From: Pyrenophora tritici-repentis
Lineage: Eukaryota > Ascomycota > Dothideomycetes > Pleosporales > Pleosporaceae
Assembly: GCF_003171515.1 (NCBI RefSeq)
Contig: NC_089391.1
Coordinates: forward strand, 3,968,001 to 4,032,000
Length of the DNA: 64,000 nucleotides
Direction: 5' to 3'
Below, piece after piece: positions 10,521 to 21,957 of the stretch (position 1 is its first letter; each line of letters opens with the position of its first letter). The notes beneath the pieces are model-generated. The model made no database searches and was not told where the DNA came from. It saw only the letters and a program-made list of their open reading frames with translations. The position numbers and the translations under genes were made by a program.

Positions 10521-13381
10521 TTAGTTGACGCGGATGGTGGTTTCCAGTGGTGTTCGCGGTAGATCCTTGTCTAGCGATGACCTGGGAATGCCTCCTCTGC
10601 TCTTGTCCTCTTTTGGTGGTGTGGGAGGTCCAGAATTCCTGTTGGGTATGTACTCGTCCTTTGGTGGTGTAGGTGGCCGGCCATCGTTGCCCGTCACCCC
10701 AAACTCCTTTGGTGGTGTTGGTGGCGCTCTCCCATGTGCCTGCTCTCTCCCCCTATCTCCTGACCGCGCTCTCGCCTGAAGCTGTGGAGGTCCGAGGTAG
10801 GGTGTTCCGGAAAGCTGTGGTGGTGGGGCCGCTACACCTCTGCTGTTTCCATTTGCACCTGTAGCCGCCTCTGAAGCGCTCCGGTTGCTGTGTCCGCCAA
10901 CACTCGAAGACTCGCCAGCCTCCTCAACTACCGGAAGTGTGGTGCCTATTTCGCCTCTTTCTGCAGAAGGGCTGCGTACTGCTCTCATGTGTAGATTCGG
11001 TACGTTCTCCTCTGTGTGCCCTTGTTTCCGTGAGCGATCAGCCTGATGCTCAGCCTTTTGGATGACATTATCAACGCCGTCGAGAGAGAGATGGTTGAGA
11101 TTATTGGTGGCCTCTTCCCGCTTCTCCCGCTCAGCTGCTTCCCTCGTCTTTGTGACAGCGCTGATGAACTTGATGAAGCGATCGCCGTACCGCTCTGGAG
11201 GAATCGCGGATATTTGTGATTCTGTGTTGGCAATGCCCTTGATAAAGTGCTCCATGCGTTTAATGAAAGAGTACTAGTAGAGTTAGTACAGTGCATATGA
11301 AGGCCATTGCAGCCACAACTTACATGTGTCAGACAATCAATGATGCCGAGGTAGTAGATCTCTTCGCCAGGCGCATTATCTTCGTGAGTGGCTCGGAAGC
11401 CACCATCGTCGGAGTAGAAGTAAAAGTTCCGGTTAGGATCTTCCAACTCATCTGGCATCTTGCTCGATGTTTGCCCCATCGGTACTGGCTTTTGTGTCTG
11501 GACCATTTGTCTCAGTTCCCTGGCTTTCCGCGCACTTTCTAGTTTTGAAGGTGTGCGTAAGAGCTGATGTGGTCCTGGTTCTGGCTCCTCTTCACCGCCC
11601 GGCGAAAAGACCTGGAGTGTCTTGTCTCGCAGCTTCTCCTCGTTGCCCTTTTCCAAGTCGTGGATACCAATCAAAAGTGAGTAGTCCATAATGTGCAAAC
11701 GCTGCAGCAGTTTCACGTCCTTTTGCATTTGCTCGATGAACATTTTCTTTTTGGTGGGACCGAGTTCGAGATGCTGGTTCCTGCGCAGCCAGTTGAGGTC
11801 CTTTAGTGTTGCGCGGGGGTTAGTCTCGAGGTTATCTTCCTTGAAGTCTCGCCCGATAGTCGAACCCTTGAGATCGAATGTGCGGTGGATATCGCGATGT
11901 GGAGGAAACAGGTTGTTCATGACGACGAAATGGATCTTGCGTCCATAGGGTATCTTTACGCGATGCAGGCCGTAAAACTGGGAAAGGAGAGTGTTTGGGT
12001 TTTCTTGGACGTGGTTGTAGTAGTCCTTGAGGATCTTGCGGAGGAACTTGTGCTCGGCATGGTGAATGGTCTTGATGATGTACTTGTAGTCGCGGGAGAA
12101 ATAGAAGAAGCTGCCGCTCTTGCCGGGGGAGCCGAGCTCGGACAGGATGTACTTGCTTGTTAGCGATACGAGGTAGTCGGCCGGGTCGAGCTTGAAGGTG
12201 TTGCGGAGATGACGAAAGACCCAGGGGGCATAGTCCTTGAACTTGAAGTCGTACTTTGCGGAGGGGGTGAGCTCGTTGCCGGTGCTGGAAGCTTGTCAGT
12301 GTGGTGCAATTGGGGTAGAATTCAGGGGGCTGGCAGACGACGTGAAGCTAAACTCGAGGAGGTGCTTGATGTTGTGGGGGAAGTCGGAAGGCACATACAT
12401 GTCAAACGAGAACTTATGCTTCGCGTCAAAGTCGGCATCGGTGAGCTCTCGGTCCATCTTGGCGTTTGTTCTCGACACGGTGAAGCGGATTCCTGTCAGC
12501 ATGTTGTAGGCGGTCACCCAATTGACGTGGTTCTGGTCGACCTTTGTGCCGACTACGACGCGGTCCTCATCTTCGTCCTCCTTGCGCTTCCTCTTGCTCG
12601 CCCGCTTCTGACGGATGTGCTCGGCCCATCGCGCAGCCTCGTCGTCCTGGTGCACGTCCTCGGGGGGCATGTCGGAGTGGATGGAGCGCGTGGTCCTACG
12701 CACCAGCGACATGGAACCTCTCCGTCGGTGGGGCGTCGTGGGCGAGAATCTTCCGCTTGCGGTGACGACGTCGTCGGTGTTGTTCTGCTGGGGCTCGCGG
12801 GCGCGCGACGTCTGCACTTTGGGGACCTCGAGGGTGTGACGCTGCTGCAGGCGATGAGGATGCTGGGAGGGGCCGGGGCTGTTGTGGTTGAAGGCAGGCG
12901 GAGAAGAGACGCGCTGCCCTTGGTTGGGTATCTGCAGGGCTGAGGTGCCATCATCGGGTTGAGGCATGGGCGACGGTGACGGTGACGGTGCAGGTGCAGG
13001 TGCAGGCGCAGGCGCAGCACTGTAAGCGGAATTGGTGACTTGGCCAAGGTGCGGAACATGAAAGTCTCTACTCGCCTCTCGGGCGCCGTCGTTTGCATTC
13101 ATCTGGCCGAGCTCGACGTGGGTGGTGCTGCCGCAAAGACGGTCCTTGGTTTTGCTGCTATGTATCGAGGCAAAGTAGCCGTCGTCTCTGCTCGGGCGGT
13201 CGGTCGACTTGCGCTGCTGTGTGGACCCGTTCATAGATTGGTGTTGGTGGGATCCATTGGCGGGCGCGTCGCGGGTCTCGCGTGCAGTCGACGAAGTTTG
13301 TGCGTGTGCAAAGGAGAGACGGTCGGACGAGTCGGCGCCATACAAGGGCATCATCTGCGACTCATGGATGGTCACGCTCAT
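10521..13381 (-). CDS. mss4: Phosphatidylinositol-4-phosphate 5-kinase (MSS4/Its3-like), ~917 aa
   Basis: Exons, reading order: 13381..about 12342, 12284..11324, 11273..10521. The last intron (GTAAGT...CTACTAG) is firm. The first is about 57 bp with a good CTGAC branch site and CAG acceptor but no ordinary donor (GTCGTC or GTCTGC, either keeping phase). The kinase core has [29 protein letters not shown], the [19 protein letters not shown] catalytic lysine region, the [10 protein letters not shown] motif, [13 protein letters not shown], and IGIID later on. It makes PI(4,5)P2 at the plasma membrane. The C-terminal tail has three PPTPPK motifs, possible SH3 or proline-directed kinase sites (inference). 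The start is uncertain: MSVTIHE at 13381 is chosen, but the frame is open to an ATG at 13678 through a CA-repeat-rich stretch that looks like 5' UTR. Confidence 0.85.
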
Positions 13382-15180
13382 CAAAGAGGCAGCCTTCCCC
13401 GAGCGCAACGGAGGAGGGGTTGACGGAGCGTGGGAAGCCAGTGTATGTGCGGTGTGGGTGGCGGTGATGGTAGTAGTAGTCGTCGTGGTACCGGTACTGG
13501 TGGCTTGAAGAGGGTGGTGACTCTGGTCCGTCGTATGGCCGTCGTCCGGGGGATTGCGCGGGCAGACAGAGACAGACAGACAGAGCAAGGCGGTCGATCG
13601 GTCAGACAGCAACACAGACACACACACACAGACACAACAAGCCGATACGTGTGTCGTGATAAGAAAAACGGGCGTCACAAGAATGGGCGTGTATAGTTAC
13701 AGTACAGTAGCAGTTTAGTTGTTTCTGGCGGCTCCAGGAGTCCAAGGCAGTAAAGCAGTTCCAATAGTTGGCACTGGCACTGGCACTCACACGACTACTG
13801 CCTGCCATCCGACCGCCCTCGCTCGCCGTGCATCCGACTTCCGTCTTGCGCTAGACTTGGCGACTTGGACAGTGCCTGATTGCTTCCCACCGACAACCGC
13901 ACCCCCCAGTCCTGGTCCGGGTCTAAGTAAGGCATCACGACGCTTCTGATGCATTGTATGCCTCAGTTGCTTCTACTGCCATCGCTGACGACGCAAACGC
14001 CCTTTTCTTCCTCACCCGCGCCCTTCTGTCCGCTTGCTAACTCAACACCCTCCCGCCAACCGGTACCGTACAGGGGAGATTGCGCGGCTGCATTGAGAAC
14101 AGACGGCACCTCTCAGCCACACCCAACCAACCAAATAAGTTAGTTCCAGAAGCCCGGGTGCGGCGTCATGCTGTGGCTGCTCAATCCCGCCCCAACCTTA
14201 CAGTACTGTTCAGCTTATTCTTATTATACATCTCACACATCTCTTCCGGCTTGCCCGTATGCAGGCCGCCGGGAAAGGAGAGTTGTTTTGATCATTATCA
14301 TTACCAAGCCACCCCCATCCATGCTCGCCCACGTTGTTGGTACGGACCACCGGGCAACACAAACTGCGAGCCGGCTTTGGCCCTGCGCCGCACTTTGGTT
14401 TCTCGTCGGCTGTCGTTAGTTTCAGCTCCACTCCCAATCTCCTGACAAACATAGGCCTGCTTTTCCTTCCTTCCACGGTGCACATACCTACCTACTCGGC
14501 CACGGCCCTTCTCCGCATCATCTAGCCCAACTCGCCCTCCATGCTCAACCTCACAGACACGCTTCATGTAAGATTGCTATGACACAACCCAGTCATCCTG
14601 CATGCATCTGGCTGCCTTTCATTTATAATCCCATGTTGTTTTTGTTTCCGAAGAAAGTTTTATGCCCTGTAAGACGATCGTCACCACCGCCGCATGTCAG
14701 TGTTCCGATGGCATGCTGGAATCCATGTGGTTGTATGCAGAACTTCCAGGGATTCACCATCGCACCTCTACCCATCTGTACCGCACCTACAAGTCAGCCT
14801 CGGTCATTCATCCAGGGATCAGCAAAAGATGAGCGTAATCGATATCAGGGTTGGCTGTGAGTCTGACTACACACCTCAACACGAACTTGAACGGTACCAT
14901 GTGACTCCGCAGTCGCAATTCTGCCGGACACTGATGGTCCGTAGCATTGCCTAGACTGACGTGGGGTGGGCCCGCGAAAGCGCCATTTACCTGAACCCCA
15001 TGAGCACGCAAAACGCAGAAACATTGCTACAATGCACGGAGCGCGTACGAGAACCGCATGTAGGAAGAAATATAGCCAATCAAGTTTGAAACGTATGCTA
15101 TCTAGTCAAAACCTTGGGTATCCCGGTATGCAAGCAAAACAGAAGAAGAACCGAGAACATGAGAAAGGAAAGACATCGGT
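13382..15180. other. MSS4 upstream region with CA/GA microsatellite; no further gene
   Basis: This 1.8-kb region lies upstream of MSS4 and downstream of the caspase-fold gene. A (CA/GA)-type microsatellite runs at about 13558-13640. A GGCACT repeat (GGCACTGGCACTGGCACT) lies near 13770-13788. The remaining open frames overlap on both strands and look spurious. This is an unusually long upstream region for the window, so a long 5' leader for MSS4 is possible. Confidence 0.45.
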
Positions 15181-16642
15181 TCACGTCTCGAAATCGATAC
15201 GCGAGCATTCTGATACCGGCGGTGAAGGAGGATGCGAGATGTCCAGATACTGCCGCTTTGCATCCCGCATCTCATCTGTGTCTTCGTGCGCACGCTTCTG
15301 CGACCCATTCATCGACTCTGCCTTCTCTTTCTTCTCTTTGTTCTTGGCAATCACGCGCTTCCACTGCCCTATTACGCGCATAACGGACGTTACTCGCTCA
15401 AAGTGGGACATTGGCGGTGCAGGCTGCATGTCAACCCAGTCAATCTTCCTCAACCCAATCCGTGGCCTGTTGCCCAAGGCCTTACTAAGCTGCTTCGCCA
15501 TGTAGTCTATTTGGACTTTGTCCAACGATGCGTCGCGGAGGGCAAACCGCAATGTCAGGTAGCCCTTGGGTCGCCGAAGAGGAAGGTGTGGAGCGTCGAC
15601 CTTTTCGGGCTTGAGGGGTGACAAGAAGATGTGTTCTTGGTTGGCCCTAGCGACGTAGTTGCGACCCCAGAGGTGCGCAGTCGCATCTCTGCGCCTTTCG
15701 TCCTTGTTGATTTGGTTTGTAAGGCTAAATGTTGATATAGGCCGGTCGGGATCATCTGCGAGAAGCAACTTGACAGCGTCAATGAAGGCACGTGTGTACG
15801 AGTTCGGTCCGGGTGCTGACGTGGTTTGGTTGATTGCACAGGCGCTCAGTAACTCAAACTTCTTTTCGTCCTCTCTGCTGGACTTGACAAGATTGCTCGC
15901 ATAGCACGTATCGAGTATTGTCAATACGTCTCCCTCAACGTCTGGATGTCGAAGCTGTTCTTCTGTTTTGTTCCATGTGGCGCGTGCGTCTTGACGAAAA
16001 CCTCCGCCATCTGCGGGATTAAGACTTGCTGTAAGCCACAGAGTCTTACTCTCATCCTCGAATTCACCATGTCCCGTATAGTACACGATAAGCAGACTAT
16101 TCTCCCCATCATGTTCGTATATAAAGTTGCTGATGTGATTGTCAAGCTGGAGTTGTGGTTTCTTTCGAATGTTGAGCTCCACAGTCTTGGTATGGTAGTG
16201 GAAACGTTCGCGGAAGAGCGTCTCTAGTTCTTGGGCCTAGGCACTTGTCAGATGAGGGACCAACTCGCCTTCCATTCCGTCAACTTACTTCTTGCCCTGT
16301 CCGCAATTCATCCAACTCGTCGGCCCACTTGATCAAGAGCACCGCAACCTTGGAGTATCCGCCGGAAAGACCCATGTTTTGTTGGATGGCTTCGCCCCAC
16401 CATGTTGCTTGACACTCTTTACTTGGTGCGCGGTTGATATCTTCCTCTGCCGTGCTATCTACAAGAAATCCTTCGTTCTGCGATGCTGTTTCGACGTCGT
16501 TTGACTTGTTCTGAATATTAATCTGTACGTCCGCATCATGTACATGTGCATTGATGACCCGGTTGGAGAGGGAGTTTGCGTTGCGAGGAGCAATCGCTGT
16601 TGCGTTCGCCGCGCGCATCATGGTAGTTGCTGAAAGAGGCAT
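15181..16642 (-). CDS. Caspase-fold peptidase C14 domain protein, ~469 aa
   Basis: Exons 16642..16289 and 16236..15181 join in phase across a 52-bp GTAAGT...CCTAG intron. The caspase p20 core shows VAVLLIKWADELDELRTG, then IVYYTGHG with catalytic His about 174, and TILDTCYAS with catalytic Cys about 229. This is the fungal peptidase C14 type, not a classic metacaspase with a Pro/Gln-rich prodomain. The C-terminal part is basic, with a KNKEKKEK stretch and possible nuclear localisation signals. Homologues are often linked to cell death or stress, but the substrate is unknown. An earlier ATG at 16697 starts an out-of-frame overlapping uORF (see findings). The N-terminal 80 residues are not conserved-looking, so the start is the least certain part. 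Confidence 0.75.
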
Positions 16643-17221
16643 TGGAGAAACAGGCTTTGAGGCTGCGAGGCTGGAGGAGTTCGCGAGTGTCTGCCATTAT
16701 AATCAACGCGTTCACACCAGCTTGTAGCCCCAATATTGGACGGCCCATGCTACACAACTAGAGGATGCGGAGAGGCCAGGCGCAGCGGGAACCCGCCAAT
16801 CAATGCCCCGCCAACATCTATCACCACAGTTTGGGGGCCGAAAGCTGAGGCCTCATCATGCAGTCTCAACGCCCATCTTACCGTATCCATCTGGCGCCAT
16901 ATGCAATTGCTTCTTAGGGCAAATGGCTGTCCACCATGACGGTTCGCTGGGCGATAGCGTACCCGCAAGGCGGGCTACGAAGCATCATCGCGGAAGACAC
17001 AGCAGATATTGCTAAGCGGCGGCTGTGCTTGCATATGAGCGGCCCCCAACCTGCAACCACAATCAGCGCCGGTCACGAACCGGTCACGGACCTGTGCTGC
17101 CTGGGGCTGCAACAAGTGCATGGTCAAGGAGGCCAGCAACAAGGCCCAGTATAACAGCGCTCCCTTCTCGTCCTGAAGGGCATCACCCACAAGGCTATTC
17201 ACTGCTAAATTCTCGGTAACC
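16643..17221. other. Divergent promoter region between the caspase-fold gene and the gene at 17222
   Basis: A 579-bp spacer with divergent genes on both sides. It contains the uORF start at 16697 on the minus strand. No other feature is clear. Confidence 0.45.
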
Positions 17222-17646
17222 ATGGCCGCTAACGTCGTCGAAGAGCAGCCCGCTCAGGCTATCGCAGTGAGTTGCGCATCACCGATACACGTGCCGCATA
17301 AAGCTGACAATCAGCAGGATGAGTTTTTGGACTCATCGCCGGAATACCAAATTCCTGAGACCAAATCAAGCGTATCCAACAAGAAAGTCCCGAATGCAGT
17401 AGGCCAGCTCTCTCTGGGTACAAAAACTGAATCCTGACAATATCTCAGCCAGACCCGCGCTTCAGGAAGGGCGACCTTGTTCACAAACCAGCCATAGTGA
17501 ATGGCAAGCGAACCAAGATTGTCTATACGATTTATGCCAGCAGGTACAACCCTGGCGGGTATACAGAGTACCAGGTTACCAACGTCTACACGAATAAGCT
17601 GGAGGGTGTGTGGATACGTGAGAAGGACCTGAAGGCCGGCGGCTGA
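17222..17646 (+). CDS. Small conserved-looking hypothetical protein (3 exons, 107 aa)
   Basis: Exons 17222..17266 (only 15 codons), 17318..17398 and 17449..17646 all join in phase 0. Without splicing, the first frame runs into stop codons. The C-terminal 65 residues form a compact, beta-rich unit: RFRKGDLVHKPAIVNGKRT, then VYTIYASRYNPGGYTEYQV, then VWIREKDLKAGG. A KGDLV opening followed by alternating aromatic strands resembles small SH3/Tudor-like folds, but I cannot assign a family. The N-terminal part is acidic and probably disordered. The Kozak context is strong (ACCATGGCC). Confidence 0.6.
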
Positions 17647-17947
17647 TTCGTGCTACTTGGCAAGTGGCTCAGCTCACCGGTGTGCAACAGGCAGCTGTAA
17701 TTGAGATGATTACAACCAATTGTGGAAGTGGCGTTTACGGAGTTCGGGGCTGAGTCAACGGAGCGTGCGATATTCCTGCTCCAACTTCATTCTTCCAATA
17801 CTACATACATTCCTCTTCCGCCACAGTTTTTGAAGCCACACTTCACTTTGATGATTACCTGAGCCGTCGTTGCTTGTGCGCAGAACCTTATCTTCTTCTT
17901 GCTGCTTGTTCGCTTGTGTGCGGGTCGCGCTTGCCCTTCTGCTTCAA
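17647..17947. other. Short intergenic region
   Basis: About 300 bp between two plus-strand genes. It contains the promoter of the DUF6594-type gene. A non-ATG frame upstream of 17948 is open but without coding character. Confidence 0.4.
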
Positions 17948-19564
17948 ATGGCCCCTCCTCGTACCATGACCGGAGATACCTTCACCGATGACAAAACACC
18001 GCACTCGCCCATATCACCTACAGACACGGATGCAAAACTGACGGGAGACGCCTCTATTGAGATGCCCAACGAATGTGATGATAGCCACTCGACTATTCGG
18101 CCCTCAGTGCGAACAAACTCGATTGACCTTGAGAGTGCACAGCCTGGTACGTGATGTTGCACGCCCACTTGGCCCCCAAACCCGCCCAGTCACTATATCT
18201 GGCCCCAAAAATAGACGTTCACCAGATGCCACTGCTACCTGAGGGCTTATTATGGCCAAATTCATTTGCATAGCATATCGATGATATACGGAATAGCGTC
18301 ATCGGAGACGGCATGCCCTCATCTGAGTGGACCACAACTAACACATGGTCAGAGAATGAAAAGAAGCGCCCCAAGTTTTTCCATCGATTAACAAGTTCTT
18401 TCCAATCGGAGCCAGAGCCCGAATATGTGACTGAGAACAAGACGCGAAAATGTGAGCACGCTTCCTAGTCTATCCTCGTAGTTACTTATCAGTGCCAGTG
18501 GAAGAGACGCCTAATGGCTTCCCAAGGCTCGCAGCTTTTCAGTCGAGCGAAACAAACTTCTCGCTATACCGGTCTTTCAGCTACTTACATTCACGTGTAC
18601 TACTTGACTTACAAGATGAGATCACAACGCTAGAAAAAGAACTGGATGATATCGATTGGGAGGACTACGAGGAAGATCCCCGTCGATTGAAGTCGAGAGA
18701 TTTCGACGCGAGTCAATCCGACGACAAGGGGGAGCCTCGTAGTCGTCGCGTTATATTGCGTGAAATTAGAGACAGGCTGAAAGACTATGGTACGTTTATT
18801 GCCTTGGAAGCGAAAGCAAAAAATGAAGCCATGACTCAGTACCTAACAACAAGATAGACGAAGTTCTCATCAAGGCAAGAACTCTAGAGTCCTTCCAGAA
18901 ACCCTCCGACCGCAATTACCGCAGTGTAAGACGTTACTGCAACAACGAGAAGCCACTCATGGACGCCGAAATGGACTCTATCCGTTGCAAAGAAGACATA
19001 GTGTCATTACACAACGGCCGTGAATGGGCGACCTTCGATCGCCACATAGAAACCATGATCGGCCAAACCGACCGCTTATTACAGAAGATCTTCCGAACAA
19101 AGTCACGACCACTACTGGTACGCTATCGCTAATTTCAGCAACCATTTCATCTCGTATTAACAATACCCCAGAAATACTTCCGCACACCAGAAGCCCAGGA
19201 AAAGACGTCCGATCCCAGTGTATGCTACTACAGCAGTTCCCGCGTCGATAAACTCGTCAACATACTCATCACCTTTGTCATCTTCTGCCTGCTTGTCGTC
19301 CCTGTCATCACCATGTACCAATTAACCAACACAGCCTCGCATGTCGAGACAGACGCCTCTGGCAACACAACTACCACAAATGTGGATATCAATAGTCGGG
19401 ATACTTTCAATGCGGTCGGTGTGTTGGTGGTTTTTACACTTCTCTTTAGCGCTGCAATGAGTCTGTTGACTAAAGCGGCGAGACATGAGTTGTTCGCTGC
19501 TTCTGCAGCTTATTGCGCTATCCTGGTTGTGTTTATTGGTAACTTTACTGGGCCTGGGAATTAG
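17948..19564 (+). CDS. DUF6594-type fungal membrane protein (5 exons, ~430 aa)
   Basis: Exons proposed: 17948..18146, 18308..18451, 18493..18789, 18858..19117 and 19172..19564, all phase-consistent. The core begins NGFPRLAAFQSSETNFSLYR and continues into a helical, coiled-coil-prone middle (LLDLQDEITTLEKELDDID), then ends with three hydrophobic segments (LVNILITFVIFCLLVVPVI, VGVLVVFTLLFSAAMSLL, YCAILVVFIGNF). This is the layout of the fungal DUF6594 family: cytoplasmic helices followed by C-terminal transmembrane helices. Its function is unknown. The first 110 residues are Ser/Thr/Asp-rich and probably disordered. The first intron (161 bp, GTACGT donor) is the weakest; a shorter alternative with a GTGATG donor and an acceptor at about 18291 is also phase-compatible. 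Confidence 0.7.
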
Positions 19565-19902
19565 TATGTTTTTGTTAGGTGGGGATTAGGTGATGATGAA
19601 TATGATGACGAGGTATATGACTCTCCTTGTAATGAATAATATACTGTTTTTCGAGTTCTGAAGGATTGAGGTCGCTTACAATTATGACACTAGAGCCTAG
19701 AGTTCTGCCTCCCGAACCCGCTTATCGGTCTACTGATGAGCTCTATTCGAAACTGTAAGTTGGCGATGCTATCTGACGGCATTTTGTGTATCTCGACGGG
19801 GATAGTGATAATGATGACTTGCACAACACATTGATGTATATTCGTTTACACCTGATGTTATGTGAGACCTGACCTGCAGGGATAATGGTAACGACTTACT
19901 AT
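19565..19902. other. Convergent intergenic region, no gene seen
   Basis: 338 bp between convergent genes; presumably 3' UTR sequence of both. Confidence 0.4.
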
Positions 19903-21348
19903 CTAGACCACCGATCCCTCAGCTTCGTCTACTTCCTCCACCTCATCCACTTCCTCCAACTCATCCATATGATCTTCTTCCTCGTCCCCTGTATCATAAT
20001 CAAACACCTCGTCCTCCCCCTCCTCCTCATAAATCTCATCCTCCATATCATCCCCATAGAAATCATCAACCTCACTCTCATTGCTCTCTCCCTGAAACAT
20101 ATCACTCGGAGACACCACCCTTTCCACCCCCTCAGTCACAAACTTGACAACACCGGCCTTCTCTGCCCACACAGGAAGCGCCCGCCACCTCGCAAACAGC
20201 GGCACGACATCATTCTCAGAACACAGATAAACGTCGTCGAAGACGAGTTCCCTAAAATGTAGGTTTCGCGGGAGAGCCCGCCGTAACCAGGCTGTGGCTT
20301 TGTGGATGGATGATCCGCTGATGGTTAGGCGGTCCACGAATATGGTGGTTGGTGTGGTAGCGCCTAGTTCGACGAGCGTTTTGTAGAGGTCGCGGTAGTT
20401 TATGTCGGCGCCGTAGGCGCTTATCGTCATGTCTTCCAGTGGTTTCCCCCTGGGATTGAAGAACGGAGGCGTGTAAGCTCCGAAACCGAGGTATATACCG
20501 CGGGCGAGGTAGATGTTTAGGTTCGTTAACTTCGGGCCTATGAAGCGGACTGAGGTTACGAATTGGCTTTCTGCGCTGACGGTCATGTGTATGTGAGAGA
20601 GGGGAGGCGGCGAACCATGGCGCCGAATTTGTTGGGGTAGAATACGCCGTGGCGGTAGTTTTTTGGTGGGTCGCTGGTTAGGATTTTGAGGGGTTGAGTT
20701 TTTGGTCGAGGTTGGTTGCTGAGAGGGCTTGTTGGATACACTGTAATAGATCCGCATTAGTGCTGGACTCGCGGAATGTGTCACCAAGTATGGACACACG
20801 TACGAAGACAGGATAAAGCGACTCACCTCAAAAGGATCTACAACCACACTCAGCACCATCTCATCCACCTCCAATTTCTCCACCGGAACCATTTGATCCG
20901 GTATAATAGTCAAATGTCTCAACCCCAGTGTCCGTACAAACACAGATACAAGCTCCCCTCCGGATTTCTCCATAAGCCACCGATTTCGCACACTCAGTGC
21001 CGCCACGCGTTCTGGATGCGTTCCGCATAATGGTCCAAAGTCTTCTTCGTCGATCCTCGACGTCTCAAATCCCAAGCTCTTGATATTATGGCCGACATAG
21101 GGGAGTGCGACAAGAGAATTGAGATTTTGCAGACTCTATGGTTGGCATTTTGTGGGAACATCTTCAATCGCGCGAGCAAAGGCTTTTGTTGTTGCTTCGT
21201 GCATGCGTCGGCTGGCTAGACGAGTATTGTAGATGTCATTTCTTGCGCTGTGTGATGACACTGGTAAACTTTCGGTTTCTGCATAGTTTGGTTGTTCGAG
21301 CAGGAAGGAGGCAATGTGCTCACGGGTTTCAAGGGGTAGTGATTCCAT
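19903..21348 (-). pseudogene. Decayed F-box protein gene (one in-frame stop, two frameshifts)
   Basis: The N-terminus MESLPLETREHIASFLLEQP is an F-box start, from ATG 21348. The frame hits TAG at 21136-21138, yet coding-like sequence (SLQNLNSLVALPYVGHNIKS) continues at once in the same frame. A normal 86-bp intron (20826-20741, GTGAGT...TTACAG) follows. After it the reading frame must change twice: near 20690 (CIQQALSATNLDQKLNP then LKILTSDPPKNYRHG) and near 20600 (FGAMVRRLPSL then HIHMTVSAESQFV). The rest reads through to an acidic tail ending at 19903. Each segment looks like the expected F-box protein in order, so these are probably real lesions; sequencing error is the alternative. A short intron removing the TAG would need a non-standard donor or a 24-bp length. 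Confidence 0.6.
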
Positions 21349-21585
21349 GATGATTGAAATGATATTTTTTTCGGATGGTCAGAATCGCTGTAGGGTGGTC
21401 GATGCTACAAATTTATATGGTCATTCGTCGGGATATATCGATTTATCGATAACGAGGTCTGAAACTACCACCCCTGACTTCGTTTCACATATGCACCTCA
21501 GGTACATGAACACTGCGTCTCTGGCTTTGGGGGTTTCTGGTTTTGCATATGGATTGTTACAGCAATATCACGATTTTTTACTTTG
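21349..21585. other. Upstream flank of the F-box pseudogene
   Basis: 237 bp with no gene recognised. The sequence is AT-rich and includes ATATCGATTTATCGATAA around 21435-21452. Confidence 0.35.
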
Positions 21586-21793
21586 TTAAGCAATGTTGGA
21601 GGTATTAACGCTGAGTGACCTGATTCAATTGCACGCATCCATGAGATACGTAGCAAGGAAGAGAAGCTACCTGATGGGTGAAAAGGTAACTCTAGAGCCA
21701 TCGATGTAAATGGAAGAGATCCAACGCTCAAGAGTAAGCTGCCAAGCCCAACCTCAGGCACCAATCGTCGTAACTTACGAATGTGGCTGACAT
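21586..21793 (-). CDS. Possible small three-exon gene (38 aa), weak
   Basis: A candidate only. ATG 21793 gives MSATF, then GTAAGT; exons 21793..21779, 21738..21671 and 21619..21586 join in phase with CAG acceptors to a 38-residue product ending SVNTSNIA. A TATAAAAA box lies 46 bp upstream (21839-21846). The 40-bp first intron is at the short limit, the product matches nothing I know, and the frame could be chance. An unspliced frame in the same place has no ATG at its start. Confidence 0.28.
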
Positions 21794-21838
21794 GGTTTGG
21801 TCAGGGGGCCGCTCAACCCCGGCATCTCTCTCAATTCA

Positions 21839-21846
21839 TTTTTATA
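21839..21846 (-). promoter_or_regulatory. TATA-box-like sequence
   Basis: TATAAAAA on the minus strand, 46 bp before the ATG at 21793. It fits a core promoter for the small candidate gene. Confidence 0.35.
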
Positions 21847-21957
21847 CTGCCCTTATGCACCTATGCATATCTATCACATGAAGACGGATATCAGAAACGA
21901 GGTATTAGATGGTGCAAGGCAATGATTGGGTATCGAACTTAGATTCCGTACAACACC

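Noticed and set aside
12209..12943. 244-codon plus-strand frame with hydrophobic stretches
   Set aside because: Antisense to the MSS4 kinase and linker exons, whose domain motifs are unmistakable.
13558..13640. CA/GA microsatellite as a coding region (upstream extension of MSS4)
   Set aside because: The frame is open but encodes a Cys/Val/Ser repeat with no conservation expected; more likely 5' leader.
14966..15505. 179-codon plus-strand frame
   Set aside because: It overlaps the caspase-fold C-terminus antisense and has no recognisable domain.
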